DNA of 64,000 nt from Kineosporiaceae bacterium SCSIO 59966 (GTDB lineage: Bacteria; Actinomycetota; Actinomycetes; Actinomycetales; SCSIO-59966), in assembly GCA_020881835.1 (NCBI GenBank), contig CP052876.1, positions 620,001 through 684,000 of the forward strand, in the 5' to 3' direction. The stretch's first letter is position 1; the number at the start of each line of letters is the position of its first letter. Of this stretch, positions 40,137 to 48,169 are shown piece by piece. Under the pieces are notes generated by a model. That model did not search any database. It worked only from the letters and a program-made list of their open reading frames with translations, and was not told the DNA's origin. Position numbers and translations under genes: made by a program.

Positions 40137-41270
40137 ATGCGTCGAGCACTACTCTCCGCTGTCACGGCGGTGCTCACCGTGACCGGCATGGCTGCTGTCG
40201 CCCCGACGGCCACCGCCGTCGAACCGCGCAGCACGGATGCCGCCTGCCCGGACCCGGCCACCGCCGACCCGTGGTTCTGGGACGTGGCGCCCAGCGACGG
40301 CTTCGCCGACGCCATCGGCTGCCTGCGGTACTGGCAGGTGACCGCCGGCAACACCGACGGCTCCTACGCGCCGGGCGGCACGGTGCGCCGCGGCGAGCTG
40401 GCGACGTTCGTCGTCCGCGCCCTCAAGCGCACCGGCGGGTCCGTGCCCAGCGCGCCGCGGGACTACTTCACCGACGACGGCTCGTCCCCGCACCAGCGGT
40501 CGCTCAACACCCTGGCCGACCTCGGCGTCCTGGAGGGCGACGGCCGCGGCCGGGTACGGCCGTACGACGTGGTCAACCGCGCCGAGATGGCGACGATCCT
40601 CGTGCGCGCCCACGACGTGCGGGCCCGGCAGGCCGGCAGCGCGCCGCTGCCCGCGGCCCCGGACGCGTTCCCGGACGACGACCACCTCGAGGCCGCGGCC
40701 GCGATCGACAAGGCGGCCGCCGCCGGTGTCGTCTCCGGCAGCACGAGCGGGCGCTTCGCTCCGGCGGATCCGGTCCGCCGCGACCACATGGCCGCCTTCC
40801 TCACCCGGCTGCTCGACGTCCACGTCAGTGACGGGATCACCGACGTGCCACCCCCGCCGCCGCCGGCCCCCCGGCCAGTGCCGCCGGCGCCGGCTGCCGC
40901 GACCGCATCGGTGCTCACCGCGATGGAGCAGCACGTGCTCGATGAGATCAACGCCTACCGCAAGGCCAAGGGCCTGCGGACCCTCGTCGCCGACCCGTGC
41001 CTGACCGAGGCGGCCCGGACGTGGTCGGCGAAGCTCTCCGGCGACGGGGCGCTGTCGCACTCCAAGCCGACCTGCCCGTTCACCTCGTGGGCGGAGAACG
41101 TCGCCTACCACTACGACTACACGCAGCTGTTCGAGGCGTGGCGGGACAGCCCGGGCCACGACGCGAACATCCTGCGGGCCGGGGCGACGAAGATGGGGGT
41201 GGGGATCGTCGCCGTGCCGGGGCCGAACGGGGTGGGGACGAGGTACTACGCGACGACGCAGTCGGACTGA
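40137..41270 (+). CDS. SLH-anchored CAP/SCP-domain protein
   Basis: A 377-residue exported protein. The signal peptide (LLSAVTAVLTVTGMAAVAPTATA) is followed by three SLH domains (residues about 45-230), a Pro-rich hinge (PPPPPPAPRPVPPAP) and a CAP domain: MEQHVLDEINAYRKAKGLRTLVADPCLTEAARTWSAKL, SHSKPTCPFTSWAENVAY and FEAWRDSPGHDANILRAGATKMGVGIV, with the usual two His and acidic residues. Such CAP domains occur in extracellular proteins of unsettled activity. AAGGA precedes the ATG. Its last codons (YYATTQSD) recur as an orphan fragment at 49606-49632. Confidence 0.9.
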   Translation: MRRALLSAVTAVLTVTGMAAVAPTATAVEPRSTDAACPDPATADPWFWDVAPSDGFADAIGCLRYWQVTAGNTDGSYAPGGTVRRGELATFVVRALKRTGGSVPSAPRDYFTDDGSSPHQRSLNTLADLGVLEGDGRGRVRPYDVVNRAEMATILVRAHDVRARQAGSAPLPAAPDAFPDDDHLEAAAAIDKAAAAGVVSGSTSGRFAPADPVRRDHMAAFLTRLLDVHVSDGITDVPPPPPPAPRPVPPAPAAATASVLTAMEQHVLDEINAYRKAKGLRTLVADPCLTEAARTWSAKLSGDGALSHSKPTCPFTSWAENVAYHYDYTQLFEAWRDSPGHDANILRAGATKMGVGIVAVPGPNGVGTRYYATTQSD

Positions 41271-41271
41271 G
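41245..41271 (+). repeat. 27-bp direct repeat, left copy (3' end of the CAP gene)
   Basis: ACTACGCGACGACGCAGTCG and the following 7 bp recur at 49606-49632 with two mismatches; the last 18 bp are identical. The two copies bracket an 8.3-kb segment. Confidence 0.8.
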
Positions 41272-41394
41272 AAAGAGTAGAGTTGCAGTTTGTTGTTTCA
41301 GTTCAGCGGTCCGGTAGGCGTCGGACTTGCAACCGACAGGGCATGATGTAAGTGGGCTACCGCCCGTCACTGCCTAGGAGTCAAGGAGTCACTG

Positions 41395-41952
41395 ATGCCT
41401 GACCGCGAACCTGATCAGACGAATATCGGGCGACGAAGGGGCCGCCGCCGGGGTCCCATGCAGAGTTTCTTGGACGGGTTCTTGGGTCGAGTTCCTCCCG
41501 CGGCACAGTCCCTATTTCCGGATGGACCTCCGTTGCCGGGCGACACCCTTACGCCCGAGTCTGCGAGACAGCTCCTCGAGAGTGGATGGAAACTCGGCGT
41601 GCTGCAATTCTTCGATGATGGGCAGGAGATGCCATCGATGGAGGTGCTGGTGCAACTGGCGCCTTTCGATGCTCCCGACGTCGCCTTCACTTTCCAGAAT
41701 GGACGCGGCGCCATCGACGTGCGGGTCGAAGAAGTTGCGAGTATGGCATGGGCTGGGAATGTGGCGCCCGTAGTACCTGTAGGATTTGGTCCTCTTGGCA
41801 TCCTGGCGGCGAGCTTTGCGAGCGCAGCTGACCGAGCAACCTCCACATGGTCTGCTGAGATTTCTCTACATAACCGCGGATACCTGATTATGCAACTCCA
41901 GCGTTCGCCACGTCCTGCCGACCTTACGCGACTTCGAGCACGATTGGCGTGA
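41395..41952 (+). CDS. Hypothetical protein, 185 aa, accessory-like
   Basis: The family is not recognised. A basic N-terminus (IGRRRGRRRGPM) is followed by a globular alpha/beta region (RQLLESGWKLGVLQFFDDGQEMPSMEVLVQLAPFD; GRGAIDVRVEEVASMAW), a hydrophobic stretch (APVVPVGFGPLGILAASFASAA) and a short beta end. AAGGAG stands 8 bp before the ATG, so translation is credible. Its lower GC content and looser third-codon bias than neighbours suggest acquisition from elsewhere. It lies just inside the left direct repeat. Confidence 0.6.
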   Translation: MPDREPDQTNIGRRRGRRRGPMQSFLDGFLGRVPPAAQSLFPDGPPLPGDTLTPESARQLLESGWKLGVLQFFDDGQEMPSMEVLVQLAPFDAPDVAFTFQNGRGAIDVRVEEVASMAWAGNVAPVVPVGFGPLGILAASFASAADRATSTWSAEISLHNRGYLIMQLQRSPRPADLTRLRARLA

Positions 41953-42331
41953 CTTGAGATTTCTCCCACAAAAGGCCTGACATAGAGACGCTTCCGCGCT
42001 CGCAGGCATAGACGGATTTTGGCATGCGATCGGTTCGTGTGACGTAGTCAAGTGTTCAGCGTCGGGCTGTGGTGCCGAGTCGCTTGAAAACTGGCTTGGC
42101 GCTCGTGCCGCTGTGGGGGAACTTCCGCCTGGGTGAGTCTCGGTGCCGCCTTTGGTCCAGGCGCCAAGGGGGATGGAGGTCGCCACGCTCTCTGCTGTGT
42201 TTCCGTTGCGGTGGTTATGTCCGGTCAATCGACCTTTAGCCATGTCGCAGTCGGCCGAGGGCCACCGCGGGTCGAACTCGGGCAGCCACTCGCCGACCCC
42301 GAGATGCTGAAGGCTAGGCGACGAGTGAAGG
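41953..42331. other. 380-bp gap, no gene recognised
   Basis: Composition is mixed and lower in GC than the surroundings. A minus-strand open frame exists but shows no family motif and lacks the local codon pattern. No module A or B copy and no convincing terminator were seen. Confidence 0.4.
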
Positions 42332-43105
42332 CTAGGCCGTTCCGCCGGCGGCCTGCAGGCCGCCGTCAAGGGTGAGGACGTGCCCGGTCACCCACGACGC
42401 CTCGTCGGAGACTAGGTAAGCGACCGCTGCGGCGACGTCGTCCGGGGTCCCGAGGCGCCTCATCGGGTACTGGGCCGCCGTCTCGGCCTCCTTGCCCTCG
42501 TACAGAGCGCGGGCGAAACGGGTCTTCACCACGGCGGGGGAGACCGCGTTGACCCGTACCGCGGGGCCCAGTTCGGCGGCGAGCGTCCGGGTGAGGTGGG
42601 CGACAGCTGCCTTGCTCACGCCGTACATCCCCAGGCCGGGCGACGGCGTGTCTGCGCTGACCGACGACAGGTTCACCACTGACCCGCCCTCGGCGAAGCG
42701 CAGGTCGGTGCGCCGCATGGCCTCCTGCACCCAGGCCAGCGTGGCGAGAAGGTTCACCTCGAGGATCTTCCGGGCGGCGGCGAGATCGACGTCCACCAGC
42801 GGGCCGTACACGGGGTTGATGCCGGCGTTGTTGACGAGGATGTCGAGGTGGCCGAACGCCTCAGCCACCCGGTCGAGCACCGCGTGCTGGTGCTCCGGGT
42901 CGTCGGCCTTGCCCGCGACGGCGATGACGCTGTCGTCCGGCATGGTTGCCGCGGCCTCGGCCAGCGGATCCGGCTTGCGTGCCGTGATGCAGACCTTCGC
43001 GCCCTCGGCGACCAGGCGCTGCGCGATCGCCAACCCGATGCCACGGCTCGCGCCCGTCACGACCGCGACACGGCCGTCCAGTCGTCGGCACGTCGTGGAG
43101 GTCAT
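42332..43105 (-). CDS. Short-chain dehydrogenase/reductase
   Basis: A 257-residue NAD(P)-dependent SDR. It shows the cofactor loop VAVVTGASRGIGLAIAQRL, DILVNNAGINPVYGPL, catalytic Ser in VVNLSSVSADTP, Tyr-x3-Lys in MYGVSKAAVAHLTRTLAAELG, VRVNAVSPAVVKTRFA and the C-terminal GTPDDVAAAVAYLVSDEASWVTGHVLTLDGG. The overall pattern is that of FabG-like or sugar/alcohol SDRs. GAGGGAG lies upstream of the ATG. It is divergent from the ribose operon and may belong to the same catabolic segment. Confidence 0.9.
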   Translation of the reverse strand: MTSTTCRRLDGRVAVVTGASRGIGLAIAQRLVAEGAKVCITARKPDPLAEAAATMPDDSVIAVAGKADDPEHQHAVLDRVAEAFGHLDILVNNAGINPVYGPLVDVDLAAARKILEVNLLATLAWVQEAMRRTDLRFAEGGSVVNLSSVSADTPSPGLGMYGVSKAAVAHLTRTLAAELGPAVRVNAVSPAVVKTRFARALYEGKEAETAAQYPMRRLGTPDDVAAAVAYLVSDEASWVTGHVLTLDGGLQAAGGTA

Positions 43106-43401
43106 CGGAGTGCTCCCTCGGGGTGATCGCCGTCGGCGCCCGCCTGTTGTGCATTGCGCCGCATCGTGCCGGTCTGCGCCGGTGGGACACCTGCGACCGC
43201 TGCAACAACGTCAACGCTCTGTCCGCCCATCGCCGCCTCCCCAGCAGATCAAACCAGACCAGCTCTGGCCGAGAGCCTCCAGGTCATCCCTGCGGGTGGA
43301 GAGCCGACGTGATCATGAAGGGGTGATCCCTCGGTGATCCGCGTGAGGTGTCTGGCACCTCGTCGACGGACCGTGCCTGATCGAGGGGGCCCGGGCGGTG
43401 C

Positions 43402-43430
43402 TTGACCTCGTCGGAACAAGAGATTAACCT
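43402..43430 (+). promoter_or_regulatory. Promoter of the ribose operon
   Basis: TTGACC (43402-43407) and TAACCT (43425-43430) are separated by exactly 17 bp, about 85 bp before the LacI-type gene. A palindromic operator immediately follows the -10 box. The remainder of 43106-43514 shows no gene, only a small AGGTG/CACCT hairpin near 43345-43360. Confidence 0.65.
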
Positions 43431-43436
43431 CGATGA

Positions 43437-43458
43437 AATCGTCCCCATGGGAACGATT
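43437..43458. promoter_or_regulatory. LacI-family operator overlapping the transcription start
   Basis: A 22-bp inverted repeat, AATCGT..CCATGG..ACGATT, symmetrical around CCATGG with one mismatched pair. It starts 6 bp after the -10 box, so a bound repressor would block initiation. It is the natural site for the adjacent LacI-type regulator. Confidence 0.7.
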
Positions 43459-43514
43459 ACACGAACGGAGGACCGGCCGGCAGAGCCGCCGACCGGCCCG
43501 GGTCGCGAGGACCG

Positions 43515-44531
43515 ATGCCGACGATCAAGGACGTGGCGAGGGCCGCCGGCGTCTCGACCGCGTCCGTCTCCCGGGTCGTGACCGGGCACCCCGCCACGTC
43601 CCCGCAGATGCGCGAGCGCGTCCTGGCCGCGGCCCGTGAGCTGGGCTTCCGGCCGAACGCCGTCGCCAGGTCCTTGCGCAGCACGGGGACCCGGACGGTG
43701 GGCCTCGTCGTCTCCGACCTGCTCAACCCGTTCTTCACCGAGCTGGCTCGTGCCGTGGAGGACACCGCGCGCGCCGCGGGGTTCTCGGTCATCGTCGGCA
43801 ACGCGGACGAGGACCCCGACCAGCAGGACCACTACATCCGGATCCTGCTCGAGCGTCAGGTCGACGGCCTCATCGTGGTGCCCACGGTGGACACCTCCCC
43901 GCTGCTGCGTGAGGCCGCCGAGCACCAGCACCACGTCGTCCTCGTGGACCGGGCCGCGGCCGACGTCGAGGCCCCCACCGTCCTGACCGACGCCACCGAG
44001 GCCATCGAGGAGCTCGTCGACCACCTCCTGGCCACCGGCCGCCGCGACCCGGCGATCATCTCCGGACCCGAGCACGCCGGCAGCGCGCGGGCACGGCTCG
44101 ACGCCTTCCGCCAGGCCCTGGCCGGGCACGGCCTCGAGCTGCCCGCCGGCCGCGTCCTGCACGGCGACTTCCGTGCCGAGGGCGGCTACGCGGCCATGGA
44201 ACGCATCCTGGCCACCCCCGACCGACCGGACGCCGTCTTCGTCGCCAACGGCACCATGGGCCTGGGCGTGCTCCGGGTCCTCGCGGAGCGCCGCGCCGAC
44301 GCGCCGGTCGTCCCGGACGACCTCGCGCTGGCCGTGTTCGACGACACCCCCTGGTTCGGTCTGCTCACCCCCACCGTCACGGCCGTCGCCCAGCCGACGA
44401 GGACCCTCGGCGAGCACGCCGCCCGGACCCTCCTCGCCCGCATCGCGGGCGAGGAGGATCCGGCGCCCATGCCCGATCTGCGTTGCCGCCTCGTCCTGCG
44501 TCAGTCCACCGCCCCGGGGAGGCCCCGGTGA
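43515..44531 (+). CDS. LacI-family repressor of the ribose operon (RbsR-like)
   Basis: A 338-residue regulator. The N-terminal helix-turn-helix and hinge helix are typical: TIKDVARAAGVSTASVSRVVTGHPATSPQMRERVLAAARELGFRPNAVARSLRSTGTRTVGLV. A periplasmic-binding-protein-like effector domain follows (SDLLNPFFTELARAVEDTA ... LLERQVDGLIVVPTVDTSPL ... DAVFVANGTMGLGVLRVL). It is first in the rbs operon and overlaps rbsA by 4 bp. Ribose or a ribose phosphate is the expected inducer, from context only. Confidence 0.92.
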   Translation: MPTIKDVARAAGVSTASVSRVVTGHPATSPQMRERVLAAARELGFRPNAVARSLRSTGTRTVGLVVSDLLNPFFTELARAVEDTARAAGFSVIVGNADEDPDQQDHYIRILLERQVDGLIVVPTVDTSPLLREAAEHQHHVVLVDRAAADVEAPTVLTDATEAIEELVDHLLATGRRDPAIISGPEHAGSARARLDAFRQALAGHGLELPAGRVLHGDFRAEGGYAAMERILATPDRPDAVFVANGTMGLGVLRVLAERRADAPVVPDDLALAVFDDTPWFGLLTPTVTAVAQPTRTLGEHAARTLLARIAGEEDPAPMPDLRCRLVLRQSTAPGRPR

Positions 44532-46045
44532 GCCTCCCGTCGTCCGGCCCCGAGCTGCTCCGGGTCGAGGGCCTCAGCAAGCGGTTCCCCGGCGTCGTCG
44601 CTCTCGACGGGGTGTCCTTCGACCTGCGCGGGGGCGAGGTCCACGTGCTGCTCGGCGAGAACGGTGCCGGCAAGTCGACCCTCATCAAGTGCCTCGCCGG
44701 GGTGTACCAGCCCGACGAGGGCCGGGTGCTCGTCGACGGGCGGCCCGTGACCATCGCGACGGCAGCCCAGGCCGAGGCGCTGGGCATCGCGACCATCTAC
44801 CAGGAGTTCAACCTCGTTCCCCAGCTGTCCGTCGCGGAGAACGTCACCCTGGGCCGCCAGCCCCGCCGGTTCGGGATCATCGACCGCAAGGAGATGGACC
44901 GCCGGGCCAGCGCCGCCCTGCAGCTGGTGGGCCTCGACGTCGACCTGCGTCGCCCGGTCTCCACCCTCGGTGTCGCCCGCCAGCAGCTCGTGGAGATCGC
45001 CAAGGCGCTCAGCCTCGACGCCCGCATCCTCATCCTCGACGAACCCACCGCCGCCCTGACCGACGCGGAGGTGGACCGCCTGCTCGGCCTCATGGCGGAC
45101 CTGCGCACCAAGGGCGTGGGGATGGTCTTCATCTCCCACCACCTCGAGGAGATCCAGCGCGTCGGGGACCGGGTGACCGTGCTGCGCGACGGCCGCTCGG
45201 TGGGCACCGTTCCGGCCGGCACGGACACCGACGAGCTCGTGCGGATGATGGTCGGGCGCTCCATCGAGTCTCAGTTCCCCCGCCGCCCGAGCCCGGTGGG
45301 CGCCGAGCTGCTCCGCGTCGAGGGCCTGACCGCCCGTGGACGGTTCGAGGACGTCTCGTTGAGCGTGCGGGCTGGTGAGGTCGTCGGCATTGCCGGTCTC
45401 GTCGGGGCCGGACGCACCGAGCTGCTGCGAGCAGTGTTCGGCGCAGACCCGTACGACTCGGGGAGCGTCACCGTCCAGGGCCGCCCGCTGCCCCCGCACG
45501 ACGTGCACGCCGCGATCCGCGCCGGACTCGGTCTCGTCCCGGAGGACCGCAAGGCGCAGGGTCTGGTGCTCGGCGCCACGGTCGAGGAGAACCTCACCCT
45601 GGCCGTCCTGAGGGATGCCACCCGGGCAGGGATCGTCGACCGCGCACGCCTGCGTGACCAGGCGCGCACGGTGGTCGACGACCTCGGCATCCGCACGCCG
45701 TCGACCCAGGCCGTCGTCACCAACCTGTCCGGCGGCAACCAGCAGAAGGTCGTCATGGGCAAGTGGCTCGCCGCCGATCCCACGGTCCTGCTCCTCGACG
45801 AACCCACCCGGGGCATCGACGTCGGCGCCAAGGTGGAGATCTACGAGCTCATCAACACTCTGACCGCCTCCGGGCGGGGTGTGCTCCTCGTTTCCTCCGA
45901 GCTGCCCGAGGTGCTCGGCGTCTGCGACCGCGTCCTCGTCATGGCGCAGGGCCACATCGTCGGCGAGCTCACCCACGAAGAAGCCACCCAGGACGTCGTC
46001 ATGGCCCTGGCAGTCAAGGAAGTGGAGTCCAGCCGTGCCCGCTGA
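44528..46045 (+). CDS. rbsA: Ribose ABC importer, dual ATPase subunit
   Basis: A 505-residue sugar-importer ATPase with two ABC domains. Domain 1 has Walker A GENGAGKSTLIK and Walker B ILILDEPTAAL, with VARQQLVEIAKAL as signature. Domain 2 has a degenerate P-loop (GLVGAGRTELLR), LSGGNQQKVVMGKWL and VLLLDEPTRGIDVGAK. This duplicated arrangement is specific to RbsA/MglA/XylG-type importers. The GTG at 44528 overlaps the regulator's stop (GTGA). Confidence 0.94.
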   Translation: MSLPSSGPELLRVEGLSKRFPGVVALDGVSFDLRGGEVHVLLGENGAGKSTLIKCLAGVYQPDEGRVLVDGRPVTIATAAQAEALGIATIYQEFNLVPQLSVAENVTLGRQPRRFGIIDRKEMDRRASAALQLVGLDVDLRRPVSTLGVARQQLVEIAKALSLDARILILDEPTAALTDAEVDRLLGLMADLRTKGVGMVFISHHLEEIQRVGDRVTVLRDGRSVGTVPAGTDTDELVRMMVGRSIESQFPRRPSPVGAELLRVEGLTARGRFEDVSLSVRAGEVVGIAGLVGAGRTELLRAVFGADPYDSGSVTVQGRPLPPHDVHAAIRAGLGLVPEDRKAQGLVLGATVEENLTLAVLRDATRAGIVDRARLRDQARTVVDDLGIRTPSTQAVVTNLSGGNQQKVVMGKWLAADPTVLLLDEPTRGIDVGAKVEIYELINTLTASGRGVLLVSSELPEVLGVCDRVLVMAQGHIVGELTHEEATQDVVMALAVKEVESSRAR

Positions 46046-47012
46046 CACCGCCCGCACCGGCGTGGCCCAGTCGATCACCGAGCGCGCGAAGACCCTGCTC
46101 GGGCAGAACGGGGCGTTCGTCGCTCTCCTCGTGCTCGGCGTCGTCATGGCGCTGCTGAGCCCGGTGTTCCTCACCACCCAGAACGTGCTGAACATCGGCG
46201 TCCAGGCGGCCGTCGTCGCCATCCTGGCCTTCGGGCAGACCTTCGTCATCGTCTCCGGTGGGATCGACCTGTCCGTGGGCTCCGTGGCCGCGCTGTCGTC
46301 GATCGTCACCGCCTACACGGCGGCCACGGGCGGCGTGAACCCCTTCGTCGCGATCGCTCTCGGCCTCGTCACCGGTGTGGCGAGCGGGTTCGTCTCCGGG
46401 TCGCTCGTGGCCTACGGCCGGCTCCCCGCGTTCATCGCCACGCTGGCGATGCTGTCCATCGCCCGGGGGCTGGCCCTCGTCCTGTCCGACGGCGTGCCCA
46501 TCGCCCAGCCGGAGGCGGTCGCCTGGCTTGGCAGCACCGTTGGCGGCTGGTTGCCGGTGCCCGTGCTCGTCATGGTCGTCGCCGGCCTCCTCGCGGGGTT
46601 CATCCTCGCCCGCACCTACTCCGGCCGGGCCATGTACGCCATCGGCGGCAACGAGGAGGCGGCCCGGCTGTCCGGGATCAACGTCCGCCGCCAGCAGCTC
46701 GTGATCTACTCCCTCGCGGGCCTCTACTCCGCCATCGCGGGCCTCGTGCTCGCCGGGCGGCTCGCCTCCGGGCAGCCGCAGGCCGCCGCCGGGTACGAGC
46801 TCGACGCGATCGCCGCCGTCGTCATCGGCGGTGCCAGCCTCGCAGGCGGGTCCGGACGGGCGTTCGGCACCTTCGTCGGTGCCCTTGTGCTCGCCGTCAT
46901 CCGCAACGGCCTGAACCTCCTGAACGTCTCCTCCTTCTGGCAGCAGGTCGTCATCGGCGCGGTCATCGCCCTCGCCGTCCTCAGCGACACGCTGCGCCGC
47001 AGGAGATCGTGA
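46035..47012 (+). CDS. rbsC: Ribose ABC importer permease
   Basis: A 325-residue permease with about ten hydrophobic helices. It shows AFGQTFVIVSGGIDLSVGSVAALSSI (family motif), LPAFIATLAMLSIARGLALVLSDG, RAMYAIGGNEEAARLSGINVRRQQLVIYSLAGLYSAIAGLVLAGRL and ELDAIAAVVIGGASLAGGSGRAFGTFVGAL (the cytoplasmic coupling region). The GTG at 46035 lies 11 bp inside rbsA, with GGAAGTGGAG upstream. It is the single permease gene, expected to function as a dimer. Confidence 0.94.
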   Translation: MPADTARTGVAQSITERAKTLLGQNGAFVALLVLGVVMALLSPVFLTTQNVLNIGVQAAVVAILAFGQTFVIVSGGIDLSVGSVAALSSIVTAYTAATGGVNPFVAIALGLVTGVASGFVSGSLVAYGRLPAFIATLAMLSIARGLALVLSDGVPIAQPEAVAWLGSTVGGWLPVPVLVMVVAGLLAGFILARTYSGRAMYAIGGNEEAARLSGINVRRQQLVIYSLAGLYSAIAGLVLAGRLASGQPQAAAGYELDAIAAVVIGGASLAGGSGRAFGTFVGALVLAVIRNGLNLLNVSSFWQQVVIGAVIALAVLSDTLRRRRS

Positions 47013-47126
47013 GCGCACCGGTCTCTGGCCCGCACACCAACGGCGTCCTCCCACCCCAGGTGACCGGATACCCGACCACCGACACGCGACCGGCCCCCGG
47101 TCGCACCACCGAAAGGAATGGTTTCA

Positions 47127-48083
47127 ATGAAGAAGCCCCGAACCCGTCTCGCCGCCCTTCTCGCCGTCGGGACTCTTGCCCTGTCGGCCTGCGGCAGCGG
47201 AGACTCCGGCAGCGAGGACCAGACGGCCGAGTCCACCGCTACGGCGGGTGGTGAGGGCGAAGCGAGCATCGGCCTGGCCCTCTCCACCCTCAACAACCCG
47301 TTCTTCGTCTCGCTGCGCGACGGCGCCCAGGCCGCCGCCGACGACGCCGGAGCGGAGCTCGTGGTCACCGACGCCCGGGACGACGCCACCCAGCAGGCCA
47401 ACCAGATGGCGAACTTCCTGGCGCAGGAGCTCGACGCGGTGATCATCAACCCGGTCGACTCGGACGCCGCCGGCTCGATGGTCTCTCCACTGGTCGAGGC
47501 CGACGTGCCCGTCATCGCGGTCGACCGTGCGGTCAACGGCGCGGAGGTCGCCTCCTTCGTCGCCTCGGACAACGTCGAGGGCGGCCGGCTCGCCGCCGAG
47601 GCGCTCGCCGAAGCGATCGGCGAGGAGGGCAAGGTCATCGTCCTGCAGGGCGTAGCCGGCACATCCGCCTCGCGCGAGCGCGGCCAGGGGTTCGATGAGG
47701 GCATCGCCCAGTACCCAGGCATCGAGGTGGTCGCCAAGCAGCCGGCCGACTTCGACCGGGCGCAGGGCCTCGACGTCGCCACGAACCTGCTCCAGGCCAA
47801 CCCGGACGTCGTCGGGATCTTCGCGGAGAACGACGAGATGGCCCTCGGCGCGATCCAGGCGCTTGGCGACCGGGCGGGCCAGGACGTGTTCGTCGTCGGA
47901 TTCGACGCCACCGCCGACGGCCAGGCGGCCGTCGAGGCGGGCACGATGTACGCCACCATCGCGCAGCAGCCGGAGGAGCTCGGCCGCGCGGCGGTCGAGG
48001 CGGCCCTGGCCGTCCTCGCCGGCGAGGAGGTCGAGGCGACCATCTCCGTCCCGGTCGTCGCGGTGCGCCAGGGCGACCTGTGA
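47127..48083 (+). CDS. rbsB: Ribose-binding lipoprotein
   Basis: A 318-residue substrate-binding lipoprotein. The signal ends in a lipobox (LALSACGSG) and is followed by an acidic linker. The type I periplasmic-binding fold is clear: IGLALSTLNNPFFVSLRDGAQAAADDAGAELVVTDARDD, LDAVIINPVDSDAAGSMVSPLVEADVPVIAVDRAVNG, VIVLQGVAGTSASRERGQGFDEG and GIFAENDEMALGAIQAL. Ribose-contacting Phe, Asn, Asp and Arg residues are in the expected places. GAAAGGA stands 9 bp before the ATG. A 114-bp gap after rbsC and 86 bp before rbsK leave room for local control. Confidence 0.93.
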   Translation: MKKPRTRLAALLAVGTLALSACGSGDSGSEDQTAESTATAGGEGEASIGLALSTLNNPFFVSLRDGAQAAADDAGAELVVTDARDDATQQANQMANFLAQELDAVIINPVDSDAAGSMVSPLVEADVPVIAVDRAVNGAEVASFVASDNVEGGRLAAEALAEAIGEEGKVIVLQGVAGTSASRERGQGFDEGIAQYPGIEVVAKQPADFDRAQGLDVATNLLQANPDVVGIFAENDEMALGAIQALGDRAGQDVFVVGFDATADGQAAVEAGTMYATIAQQPEELGRAAVEAALAVLAGEEVEATISVPVVAVRQGDL

Positions 48084-48169
48084 GCCGTCCCGCCAGCTGA
48101 CCGCGTGCCGCGCCGCGTGACCGCACGCGGCGCGGCACCGACCCGCAGGGACAGACACCACGGAGACCC

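Noticed and set aside
41866-42369. Minus-strand open frame in the 41.95-42.33 kb gap
   Set aside because: It overlaps the end of the upstream gene, has no family motif or ribosome-binding site, and its composition is unlike local genes.
43310-43330. GTGATCATG as another module A copy
   Set aside because: Only the first nine bases match; the rest of the 23-bp unit is absent.
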